Source: Rhizopus sp. PT2906 (lineage: Eukaryota; Mucoromycota; Mucoromycetes; Mucorales; Rhizopodaceae). Taken from it: 14,737 nucleotides of DNA. Of the stretch, positions 1 to 8,042 are shown in pieces (the stretch's first letter is position 1; the number at the start of each line of letters is the position of its first letter). The notes beneath the pieces were generated by a model, which was not told the origin of the DNA, ran no database searches, and was given only the letters and a program-made list of their open reading frames with translations. The translations under genes and the position numbers were made by a program. The stretch spans positions 1-14,737 of the forward strand of contig JAMYHX010000731.1 in the NCBI GenBank assembly GCA_025529335.1, read 5' to 3'.

Positions 1-112
1 CCTCTCTTTTATATGCTTTGTTCTCTCCGCATATTCTACTGTAATTTTGCTATGCTTTAAGAGGATTGAATCGTTATAAGGCAAGGATCCGCAGTTAAGT
101 AGAGAATTGAGT

Positions 113-143
<31 letters not shown>

Positions 144-1160
144 GTGGACACTAGCCTTATTATAAAATCAATTGATAAGTTTGTAAAGATGCTTTTGTAA
201 AAGGGTAAAGGAATAAGATGAGAAGTTTTATAAACAAAAGTTAAGACCTGCTTATTGTGTGGATATATAATATAAAAAGAAAAGAAAAGTAATTGAACGA
301 ATGACGGCTTGGCAAGGAGTGACAAGATCCATGGTTATTTATACTTATTTTGATATGACATTAGGGCTACTTTTTGGCTTAACCTTCTCAAAAATATGAA
401 TTGCAATTTTTATTTAAATGATTAAAGCTATAAGATCTCTTACGTATTTTGTTCCTTGTTAATGATTTTATAATTTACACAAGATGTAAAAGAAGAGCAT
501 AGGAAAAAAAGGGAAGGTGCTGCTTTGGTTTTTACAGAAACAAAAACTGCATTTGGAGTTTTGACAAATACGCTGGCGTCATTTGAATTCTAAAATTTCG
601 AGCAAATCGGGTTGGTCACTGCCAATCTTTTATGCGCTGCTATGGCATGGCTCTTATTGGAAACACCCTTTAATGTTGTAAACTTTTCTATATAATTTTA
701 ATCAACTCCAAAGTAGAAAAGGAAGAAATAATGCCATAAAAGCCTATTACTATTTATTCGAGCATTTGAGGGCCAATGTTATATAGGAGCATCATTACTG
801 CCAGAGGAGGGTATGGTGTGTGGTATTATTGTTACTAAGGAACGCTGTTGTTATGGCTATTGTTATACTGTTACCATGGTGATGTTTAGAACGTCAGTAA
901 GGCTCGTTAGCTTAACTGAGAGAAATCATTGTGTGACAAGTTTGCTTCTTTCTTTCTTTATAGATATATTGATTGGTCTCATTTATCACTTCTTTTTAAA
1001 GTAATCGTCTGTTCGTTTTTTATTGTATGTGCACTGACCATGTATATATTATTTATCCTTTATTATTTGGACTTCAAGATTGACGCATCCCACGCAAGCA
1101 CTGAAAAAAGAAGCTCAGATCGGGACAAAAATATACATCCTATATTTTTTTTAAAAATTT
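1..1160. other. AT-rich intergenic region, no gene recognised
   Basis: I see no convincing coding sequence here. The reading frames present (for example about 95-325 minus and 813-1162 plus) are low-complexity, rich in F, S, L, I and Y, and have no recognisable motif. A purine tract made of AAAAG units lies at about 111-144, with a shorter copy near 278-289. The right-hand end (about 1080-1160) is presumably the upstream region of the OHCU decarboxylase gene. A gene reaching in from the left edge cannot be excluded. Confidence 0.6.
111..144. repeat. (AAAAG)n purine microsatellite
   Basis: A run of A followed by repeated AAAAG units. It is a simple repeat with no sign of coding. Similar purine tracts flank several genes in this window, where they lie in leaders or promoters. 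Confidence 0.8.
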
Positions 1161-1163
1161 AGG

Positions 1164-1172
1164 TATATAAAA
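1164..1172 (+). promoter_or_regulatory. TATA box of the OHCU decarboxylase gene
   Basis: TATATAAAA lies about 40-50 bases before the ATG at 1213 and is followed by a pyrimidine-rich stretch (about 1181-1206), the usual arrangement of a fungal core promoter with a short leader. No upstream element could be assigned with confidence. Confidence 0.6.
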
Positions 1173-1212
1173 TACTCACCATCTTTATTTATTTTTTCTT
1201 TTTCAATCAAAA

Positions 1213-1725
1213 ATGGACACACTTTTACCTATCAAAGAATTGAACGAAGCCGATTTTGAAAGCTTTATTAAAACGGTCAATACACTATTTGAAACTGCGC
1301 CTCCTTTAGCTAAACGATTATATGAAAAGCGACCTTATTCGAGCTATGACGCACTGATTAATGAGGCAGACGAGATTCAATCAAGACTGAACGAGAAGGA
1401 AAGGGTCGAAGTGATCAACGCACATCCACGTATTGGAGCACCCAAACAGAACCTATCTGCCATGTCACAAAGAGAACAAGGCAAGGGCCAGGAGGATAAT
1501 GAAGTGAATGAAGAGTTGAAACGATTAAACGAAGCGTATGAACAAAAGTTTGGATTTAAATTTATCGTGTTTGTGAACGGAAGGACAAGAAAGGAAATTA
1601 TACCTGTTTTGAAGGAACGTATGGAAGGACAGAGCCGAGAGCAAGAGTTGAATACGGGCATTCAGGAGATGATCATGATTGCCAGAGATCGTCTCAAGAA
1701 ACTTGGTCAACAAAGTCATTTATAA
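1213..1725 (+). CDS. 2-oxo-4-hydroxy-4-carboxy-5-ureidoimidazoline (OHCU) decarboxylase
   Basis: A single-exon gene of 170 residues, the usual length for this family. OHCU decarboxylase converts the unstable product of the urate oxidase and HIU hydrolase steps into S-allantoin. Family signatures are visible: the INAHPRIG block with the catalytic histidine at residue 71, the SMSQREQG block (85-90 region) with E88 and Q89, and FGFKFIVFVNGR at about 113-124 ending in the conserved arginine. The protein ends in SHL, which fits a type 1 peroxisomal targeting signal (known of PTS1; inferred here) and suits peroxisomal urate breakdown. The ATG follows a TATA box and pyrimidine-rich leader and is the first in frame. 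AATAAA begins one base after the stop. The gene converges on the septin gene, 24 bp away. No other purine-degradation gene is in the window. Confidence 0.93.
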   Translation: MDTLLPIKELNEADFESFIKTVNTLFETAPPLAKRLYEKRPYSSYDALINEADEIQSRLNEKERVEVINAHPRIGAPKQNLSAMSQREQGKGQEDNEVNEELKRLNEAYEQKFGFKFIVFVNGRTRKEIIPVLKERMEGQSREQELNTGIQEMIMIARDRLKKLGQQSHL

Positions 1726-1726
1726 T

Positions 1727-1741
1727 AATAAATCGTTTATT
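1727..1741. terminator. Palindromic bidirectional poly(A) signal between convergent genes
   Basis: The sequence reads AATAAA, three bases, then TTTATT. It gives a canonical AATAAA to the plus-strand OHCU gene (1727-1732) and another to the minus-strand septin gene (1736-1741, read on the complement). The stop codons at 1723-1725 and 1750-1752 flank it. The two 3' ends must overlap, since cleavage normally falls 10-30 bases past the hexamer. Confidence 0.65.
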
Positions 1742-1749
1742 ATATAAAG

Positions 1750-2884
1750 TTATAATTCGCTCAAATCTTTTAATATCTTTTGTGAAGACATATCTAACGA
1801 CTTTAATCTGGTTGCTCTCTTGAACATCAGTTTCTCAGTTCGATACTGCTCGTAATATCGTTCGACGGTATCTAATTGTAAAAACTTTCTATGTGTGAAT
1901 AATAATGCATGCTTTAGTTGATTGAAATCTGAATATTTATCGTTTAGACAATCGATTGTTCCCCATCCAAAATCTCTGCCAAGTGATAATCCTTCGATCT
2001 CTAGTGGTTTACCCGTATCAGGTTCATCCTCATACGCAATGAACGTGAACGGAATGATCTTTAGATAGTCCAGTATCGTCTTTGTATCCTGGTCTTCTTC
2101 CTCGTAGTTGAATTGTTGTATAAAGTCATTCAAGGTCTCTGCTTTTTTGGTCTCTTCATCCTCCTCCTCTTCCTCCTCTTCTTTTGTAGGCATACCATAA
2201 ATGGGTATCTTGTTATAGATATCTTGAATGATCTTTGGTTTCAATCGGTTCTTTTGAGCCAAGGTAAGTTGATCTGCTTTTCCGATCACAGGGATGACAT
2301 TGACACGGTTTGATAATCTTGTGAGGATACGAATGTCGTATTCATCCAAACACGATTTCTTGGGATCCATAAAATAAAGGCAACAATGAACCTGCGTGTC
2401 GACTGCTTTTGGATTACGCTTGACTTTTGTTTCCTATTTTAGGTTTCCCCCTTTCCCTTTTAATAATAAGCACTTATTAAAGTAACCCTAGAGTTACCTC
2501 GGCCAAAGTCAAGTCAAACTGATGTTCAATATATTTCAAGATATCATGCAGCTGTTTATCGATCAAGTACTCTTGGTGAAATCCAGGTGTATCAATCAAT
2601 GTCAGGAGAACATGTTCTCGGTCAATGTTGATCTCTCTTGATACAGTATAAGGCTGTAATGTCTTCTCAATAGGTCCTTCTGGTTCAATATTCACAAAGG
2701 ATGTTTCACTCATAAATGAGTCTCTCCTCTTCTTGGTCGTTGGTGTCTCCTCTTTTCGTTGTTCTTCCTCCAGTCTGAGGGTTTCTAGTAGAGTACGGAT
2801 AAAACTTGTCTTGCCTACCCCTGAGTGCCCAACGACCATCACATTAAAATGTGAAACAGTGTGTTTCCTGGACCTGGGTGCCAT
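1750..2884 (-). CDS. Septin, divergent (two exons)
   Basis: Exons 2884-2498 and 2433-1750 are joined across a 64 bp GT-AG intron and give 356 residues. The join restores the septin block RNPKAVDTQVHCCLYF just after the junction, so the downstream ATG at 2370 is internal. Septins are GTP-binding proteins that polymerise into filaments at septa and the cortex. Motifs: a short basic stretch PRSRKH (3-8), P-loop GHSGVGKT (19-26), switch motif DTPG (98-101), GKAD (180-183), and the septin unique element from GRDFGWG (about 282-288) to YYEQYR (322-327). It departs from core septins: the P-loop is not the usual GESGLGKS, the unique element is loosely conserved, an acidic insert of E and D residues occurs at about 214-223, and the C-terminus is short without a coiled coil. 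It is probably a non-core septin. The leader is pyrimidine-rich. Confidence 0.9.
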
Positions 2885-3253
2885 TGAAATATGGTTTAAA
2901 TGAAAAAAGGTAAAAAAAAAAAAGAAAAAAAAAAGAATTAAATAAAAAAACTTATAATCCTTGGCCCTTTGTGTAGCATCAACTGTCTTTCTGTTCCCTC
3001 GTGTAAGTAATATAATTTATAAGTGTACAACAACAACAGCTATAATAAAGATAAAGAGCTTACCTTTATATTACAACTTGTCTATTTACTCTTGCTATAC
3101 TTTTAACAATAAACGTCATGAGAAATGATGACTTTCTACAAAAAAAAAACTTGTTTATAAATCCATCAGTTAACAAATAAAATCAGTAACACAAGGCTAA
3201 ATTACTTATTAAATTGTCTGATAGTCAATAGCAGCTAAAGATTTATTTGAACA
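2885..3253. other. AT-rich intergenic region upstream of the septin gene
   Basis: Poly(A)/purine tracts at about 2911-2948 give the minus strand a pyrimidine-rich leader just before the septin ATG, as for other genes in this window. Nothing else recognisable was seen up to the small candidate gene at 3254. Confidence 0.5.
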
Positions 3254-3520
3254 ATGGAAATCATTGCGGTTTTTCTTTCTGAATGTGTTTATTGTGCCTT
3301 AAAACTAGTAAATTCGTGTATATTTGTTTTAAAAGTATTCCAGTAATAGTTAACGTCCGTTCTAACCCAAGTTTGCAGCTGTAGAGATTGGACAAGATCT
3401 ACAACCCAATCTGATTACGAAATAGGTCAAAGAGCAGCTAATTATTTTAATCTTGATTGCTTTGACTGGTTCATACCATCTACGGATATAGTAAACAATA
3501 TTGATCATTCAAATGCCTAA
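3254..3520 (+). CDS. Candidate small Cys-containing protein, possibly broken
   Basis: This is a weak candidate. An ATG at 3254 opens 18 hydrophobic codons that could act as a signal peptide (3254-3307). A possible 42 bp GT-AG intron (3308-3349) joins in phase to 3350-3520, which reads LTSVLTQVCSCRDW and continues with a protein-like composition (YEIGQRAANYFNLDCFDWFI) to TAA at 3518. The model predicts about 74 residues. Against it: I saw no TATA box, the signal peptide is atypical, and the family is not recognised. An imperfect direct repeat (ATCATTCAAAT) spans the stop region, so the original end may have been lost. It may be a decayed secreted protein gene. Confidence 0.27.
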
Positions 3521-3631
3521 TGATGAGGCCAATCATTCAAATATTACAACTTTGAAACTACTTTGATCTGATCTGGGAAAATTAGCAGGAGGATGCTTTT
3601 ATTAATCCATCTTGATAGCATTGCTATGACA

Positions 3632-4078
3632 CTAGACTATGGAAAAAAGCTGCTCTGAACTGATAATTTGTGATTTTTTGCCCGTTACTTTGAAAAAAGT
3701 GATGGTGTGACCGGTATCACTTGGAGAGGCTTCTTGAAACCTAAGTCCACCTAACTTGCCGGCTTGGAGGGGTCTATTGAAATCAAAAGTATTGACGCGA
3801 ATCCAGTTGCTTCTTTCACAGCAATTGAATGTATACTTTATGTGAGTTGCGTCTGATTTGCTATAGCTGGCCACAACACATCTATTTTCGTACAAGTTAT
3901 CCAAAGCAAAAGAAACGCTTTCTGTAAAATTTCGGATACACTCATGCTCGAAACTCTCCTGAGCGAACTCCATGTAGACAAGATCCACGTTTTTTTGAAC
4001 TGTTTGCAGAACCATAGGTTCGGAATTTACAGCAAGCAGATTTACCATAAGGAGAACAATAGCAGCAATAAACTTCAT
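3632..4078 (-). CDS. Small secreted protein of unknown family
   Basis: A single-exon gene for 148 residues. The N-terminus is a clear signal peptide: MKF, a hydrophobic core to about residue 17, and a likely cleavage site after AVNS (16-19). The mature part has four cysteines (47, 67 and a CC pair at 86-87), one N-glycosylation sequon (NFT at 50-52) and a mix of charged and aromatic residues suggesting a small beta-rich domain. No family motif is recognised. A long TATA element lies 50-60 bases upstream of the ATG on the same strand. The next minus-strand gene downstream is the septin, and the two are separated by about 750 bp, so there is no link in function. It is probably extracellular or in the secretory pathway; its function is unknown. 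Confidence 0.75.
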   Translation of the reverse strand: MKFIAAIVLLMVNLLAVNSEPMVLQTVQKNVDLVYMEFAQESFEHECIRNFTESVSFALDNLYENRCVVASYSKSDATHIKYTFNCCERSNWIRVNTFDFNRPLQAGKLGGLRFQEASPSDTGHTITFFKVTGKKSQIISSEQLFSIV

Positions 4079-4128
4079 ATTGAGATAAAGTGTATGATGA
4101 CGAGCTTGAAAGTGCTCTTTTCAAAAAC

Positions 4129-4139
4129 TATATATATAT
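4129..4139 (-). promoter_or_regulatory. TATA element of the secreted-protein gene
   Basis: An alternating TATATATATA run 51-61 bases upstream of the minus-strand ATG at 4078, the same spacing seen for the OHCU gene. It is the only obvious core-promoter element in the upstream region. Confidence 0.55.
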
Positions 4140-4140
4140 T

Positions 4141-5060
4141 ATTTCTCTAATTACTCATGCTTCTGTGCTTGATATCTGATAATATATACGAGGTATGAGC
4201 CCTATGAATTAACAAATTTTGCTTTCATTTGCAGGTTATCGTCGAAGAACGAAACAATAATTGCCCTACATAAGGGTTATGGTAATTTTGCTTGTTCAAG
4301 CTACTGATTACAGTATAAAGTAATGCTATCAAATTATAGGTGGTTTTCTCAAGTGACGTTAAAAAAGCTCGTGAGGCGCCGGATTGTATTGACGACGATA
4401 ATAGCGCCCTTTGACATGGCGTATGTCTTTGTTTCATGATTGAAGCATGGAAAAAGCGCTATACAGCTAAAAAACTGCGGTATCAATTGATATTGTAACG
4501 AAAGATGGAGAATAATAAATCGAGAGAGAGAGAGAGAGAGAGTAAAGAGCATGAGATTAATCAAAAAGACAATGCTTATTGCTGAAGCTAGAAGTAAATT
4601 AAACGGGATGGTGTATCTTTGATCCTTACTGCCGACTATACAACGCTCATTAATAAGTATAAAGACTTAAATAACAAACTATTCAATCAAGTTTAATTGA
4701 CTCTGAAAAGCATAATGAACTCAATGGTAGTTTATGTTGACAGTTTCTGAGATACTATTCTCAACTAAAGAAGAAACGATTGTAGTAGCATTAGCCTTTA
4801 TCATGAATTAGAGTACGACTTTCAGCACACCGGACTAACATAAGTTACATGTATACTACTGCTGCATTTAGTTTTGCTCATTGCTAGATGTATGAAAGGC
4901 AGCTATCTCTGTACGTGAATTACGTAATAATGTCGCCTTTATCATAAAAGACTTGCTGTACCAATTGCTGAATGATGTACGCGTTGGAGTATTGACTTGT
5001 AGCAATACAACTGTCCAGGCAGAACATTTTATTTACAAGTGACTTTCCTTCAAAACGCAG
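4141..5060. other. Intergenic region, no gene recognised
   Basis: Both strands are interrupted by frequent stops. Frames such as 4225-4437 (minus) have no motif, promoter or splice context. A few short coding-like stretches (for example near 4620-4700, plus) are too short and broken to name. A (GA)n microsatellite is present at 4522-4542. Confidence 0.5.
4522..4542. repeat. (GA)n microsatellite
   Basis: Twenty-one bases of uninterrupted GA dinucleotides in intergenic DNA. A shorter GA run occurs at 7932-7944, next to the left end of the transposon relic. Confidence 0.9.
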
Positions 5061-5064
5061 TCCT

Positions 5065-5154
5065 ATTGGTTACCCAGGCAAACAGCCTCAGCTCGAGACC
5101 TCCCTTTTCTGTTTTTCAAGGTCACAGATGTAAACAGATAAAAAAGTATAAAAG
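5065..5154 (+). promoter_or_regulatory. Probable core promoter: inverted CCAAT box and TATA box
   Basis: ATTGG (inverted CCAAT) lies at 5065-5069 and TATAAAAG at 5147-5154. A pyrimidine-rich stretch with a run of T then follows (about 5160-5190), as in the leaders of other genes here. The set faces the plus strand and points at the small spliced reading frame at 5228-5447. Confidence 0.5.
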
Positions 5155-5227
5155 AAGGTCTTTTTTCACTCTATTTTTTTTTCTCTCTCAAGCTTTTCCG
5201 ATTCGCCCGAATCCGATAGTAGCCTTT

Positions 5228-5447
5228 ATGATGCTTGAGGGAGTAGGTAGCCTTTCTCTCAGAAGGAAGGGATTAGCTTATTACAATTTTTTTAAAGTTA
5301 CTTCGCCGACTAACCTTTATTACTTCGGAAACGCTACCCCTTGTGATTGTGGTTACAATGCAACAGGGTGAGCTATAAACTAATGTAAATGAAAAAAAAA
5401 ATCTTAGCAACGACCAAGTTACTAAGCTTATAAGATGGTTTCCATGA
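5228..5447 (+). CDS. Candidate small spliced gene, 59 residues, unknown function
   Basis: Two exons, 5228-5367 and 5408-5447, are separated by a 40 bp intron with a GTGAGC donor, an ACTAAT branch-like site and a TTAG acceptor. The product is 59 residues and includes YYFGNATPCDCGYNATG near the exon junction. No signal peptide is evident and no family is certain; CDCG-type motifs occur in some fungal secreted and GH16-like proteins, but the match is too short to rely on. Support comes from the assembled parts: inverted CCAAT, TATA, pyrimidine leader, intron and AATAAA 50 bases past the stop. It could also be a noncoding transcript or the remains of a larger gene. Confidence 0.38.
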
Positions 5448-5496
5448 CAACTTTCATCGTACACACTATATTACAAAAATACATTCTTTCCAAGCA

Positions 5497-5502
5497 AATA
5501 AA
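5497..5502 (+). terminator. Poly(A) signal AATAAA of the small candidate gene
   Basis: A canonical hexamer 50 bases past the TGA of the 5228-5447 candidate, on the same strand as its TATA box. Confidence 0.4.
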
Positions 5503-6200
5503 AAAGTAATAATAATCCAGGCACGCACGACTAATGCGAGACATGGACAGACGGTCTCTTAAACAGACTGCATACAGACAGACTCAGCGTTGGCAACGAA
5601 TGAGCAAACAACAAGAGCAACGGCAGTTGTAAACTTGGACAAAAAGGATATAAACGATTAAACCATTTGGTACCTCTGAGTTTCTCTAAATGTCTGAAGG
5701 CGTCACTCTTTCACCTTGATTTGGCAAGTGACTCTTTGCGTTATAGAATGTTATTCTGAACTGTTTGTTAAATATAGTCATGGATATATACTTTTACTAA
5801 GAACAGTATGCAAGGGACATTTCTTTAAGAGAGACAGCCACATGGATGGAATAGCGTCATCCTTGAGTTTTGGGCACTTTAGTCTTTCTCCACCCCCCTA
5901 CATGTGTTTTTTATATTCCTTTTTGTGCATCATCATAATGAATGTAGTTTCATAGAAGCCATAATATTCCTCAGACAAGAAAAGATTAAATAGAGTATAC
6001 ATCTTTAAATAAGTAGATGTACGATGTGATCATACAGACATCGTTGTATTTTTTTTATCTCCAAGGAAACAGAAAAAGCAACAAAGAAATAATAAGTATG
6101 GTTTAATATTATAAATGCCAGATTCAAAGAAAGTATATATACATGAATAACAATATAGGTAAGTCATAGTGATAATAATAAAGATAATATGGGTTCTTTT
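5503..6200. other. Intergenic region, no gene recognised
   Basis: No convincing gene was found. A short polar frame at 5534-5632 (plus, about 32 codons rich in Q and R) lacks a promoter or neighbouring exon. A frame at 5716-5955 is hydrophobic and motif-free. The right part lies downstream of the cyclin gene. Confidence 0.5.
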
Positions 6201-6224
6201 GTAATGTGTATATTTATATGTATA

Positions 6225-6340
6225 TGTGTGTGTCTCTCTTTTTCTCTCTCTTTCTTTCTCTCTGGGTGTGTGTGTTTATATATGAGTGATATAGATAATA
6301 GGTATATTTATAAATTGTATATGTGTGTATATGTAAGTGT
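6225..6340. repeat. Mixed (TG)n / (TC)n / (TA)n simple-repeat tract in the cyclin 3' flank
   Basis: Blocks of TGTG, TCTC/TTTC and TATA dinucleotides follow one another just past the cyclin stop codon at 6349. On the transcribed minus strand this is a CA/GA-rich 3' untranslated region. I did not find a canonical AATAAA in it. Confidence 0.75.
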
Positions 6341-6348
6341 GTGTGTTA

Positions 6349-7348
6349 TTAAAGATATATAATAGATGATTGTTGCTGGGGTGAAGCAGAAGGGGGTGGT
6401 GTAGGTATACCGATAATAGGTGTAGTAGCCGTGGGATGATAATAATAGTAAATTTCATTATAGTTGATATTATTAATGCTGCCACTGCTATTATTACCAT
6501 TCGTATTATAAATAGACGTAATACTTATTCTACGAGGAGGAATCACTTCTTGTCTTGGACTATTGTACTGATGACACAGATTAACACTAGATCGTGAATA
6601 GCGTGGTAAATGATAGGACTCTTGAAGACTATTAGCACTCGTCATCTTACGAACACCTTTTTTCTGATGATTCTTGTGCTCTTCTTTTGAGATCGATAAA
6701 CGTTGAGTATAGTCAGATAATCTATCCACATCCAAGGAAGTAGATCGAACATGTCTTATGGGTCTCACATCCATATATCCCACTTTAAGCAACTGATCTC
6801 CATATCGTTGAAGTTCGCTAATAGGCACCGTCAGATTAAAACTGTTCAACTTGAGAAACTCTATTTCTAAGCTATTCAATTCAGTCACTGGTAATCCACC
6901 AACCTATTCGGGAATTAGTATATCTTTCTATGATGTATATATTTAAAAGTACCTTGGCATATCGAGTGTTTGTATAAAACACGTCACTAAAGAACTTGGA
7001 AGCAACCATGACACCAGCGATAATCAATCGATGAATATTAAACGAATCAATCGTAAATGGTTTTCCTGTCAAGGCTAGTGCATTTTTAGACATGCGATCA
7101 AAATAGACGAGTAAACTTAGGAAGCATTCATTGGCGCAAGGACAATACTTTAGAATCCTAGATAAATACGAAAAAATATCAATCGAAGGCACAAGTCGAG
7201 CATGAAACCGAGTATAAACCGGTTGCTGTTTATTTAATAAATCGTTGGCTGCCGTCATACGTTCGAGTAAGGAAGCTAAGAGTCGTATTGTGTCTACAGT
7301 TGGATATTTTGCTAAATCAAAGGTAACTGGAGGTGAGGATGATAGCAT
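6349..7348 (-). CDS. Pho80/Pcl-type cyclin (Pho85 cyclin family)
   Basis: Exons 7348-6953 and 6903-6349 are joined across a 49 bp intron that contains a perfect TACTAAT branch site, giving 316 residues. The join restores the family block YAKVGGLPVTELNSLEIEFL (residues about 130-149). The cyclin box spans about 15-170, with FTIDSFNIHRLIIAGVMVAS (98-117) and KFFSDVFYTNTRYAK (118-132), the usual Pho80/Pcl sequences around the kinase-binding helices. Family members bind Pho85-type CDKs and act in nutrient signalling, polarity or the cell cycle; which applies here cannot be told from sequence. The tail beyond about 185 is low-complexity, rich in S, N, Y, Q and P, and probably disordered. The leader is pyrimidine-rich. 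Confidence 0.9.
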
Positions 7349-7954
7349 TTTAGAAAAAAGGAAAGAATAATATTAAAAAGAAAAAAGAAGAAGAAAAGAA
7401 GTAAAAATTATTTTTTTAATTGTGTGTCTATGATCACTTGGACTAAACACAATTTGATTGGATAAAAAGAAAAAGTGTACAAAATAGTCTCGTGATGAAA
7501 CCTTAAACCAAATGGACGTGCACATACACGTTTTTATATTTAGGAACTTTGTTCTTTTCTCTATTTTGACTTTGTATATCAATACTTGATCAATCCAAGC
7601 ACAAGTTGAAATAAAAAAAAAAAGAAGTCATTATCAATATTAACGATCAAACCACTGAAAAAGTGTGATATTCAACAGATTTAAAGAATCATATGTCACA
7701 GCACAAGAAAAAAAAGGTTTGATCAGGAACTTAGTCATGAAAGGGTGCACCTAAAGAGATGAGGATCACTGTAGCTTATTCACCAAATCTATTTTGTATA
7801 TTCAAAAAGATCACAACTGGAACAAGTATCTTGTATAGGGCAAAACGCGAAACTTGATTTAATAAAGACTAGACTGAATTTAACAATGTAGATTCTGTTG
7901 CATAAAGGCTAGGGTATGAACCAAAGTCAAGGAGAGAGAGAGAGTATCTTGTAA
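7349..7954. other. Upstream region of the cyclin gene
   Basis: AT-rich DNA between the cyclin start and the transposon relic. Purine tracts (7352-7402, 7610-7625) give pyrimidine-rich leader sequence on the cyclin strand, and a GA run occurs at 7932-7944. No gene was recognised on either strand. Confidence 0.55.
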
Positions 7955-7987
7955 CAGTTTTCGTACTTTAAATTCAGAAATTAGTTT
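7955..7987 (+). repeat. Left terminal inverted repeat
   Basis: Begins CAGTTTTCG (7955-7963) and ends with GAAATTAGTTT (7977-7987). Both blocks recur, inverted and in the same order, at 9194-9225; the 13 bases between them have diverged (12 bases on the right). A CAG start is typical of Tc1-like ends. Confidence 0.85.
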
Positions 7988-8042
7988 TGAAAAGTTGAAA
8001 AGCAATTTTTTTTACCTGTAGGTATCTTTAAGCCTTCATTGC

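Noticed and set aside
813..1162. Overlapping plus-strand frames upstream of the OHCU gene
   Set aside because: Hydrophobic, low-complexity translations that run into the OHCU promoter; no supporting features.
2113..2313. Plus-strand frame antisense to the septin
   Set aside because: It is a shadow of the acidic septin stretch read on the opposite strand (runs of F and L).
4225..4437. Minus-strand frame of 70 codons
   Set aside because: No motif, no promoter or splice context, and no recognisable family; treated as a chance frame.
5039..5371. Plus-strand frame of 110 codons starting at 5039
   Set aside because: Its first half covers the CCAAT and TATA elements and the pyrimidine leader. The later ATG at 5228 fits the promoter spacing better.
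5534..5632. Short Q/R-rich plus-strand frame (about 32 codons)
   Set aside because: It is polar and looks protein-like, but is very short with no TATA box, convincing exon partner or poly(A) signal of its own.
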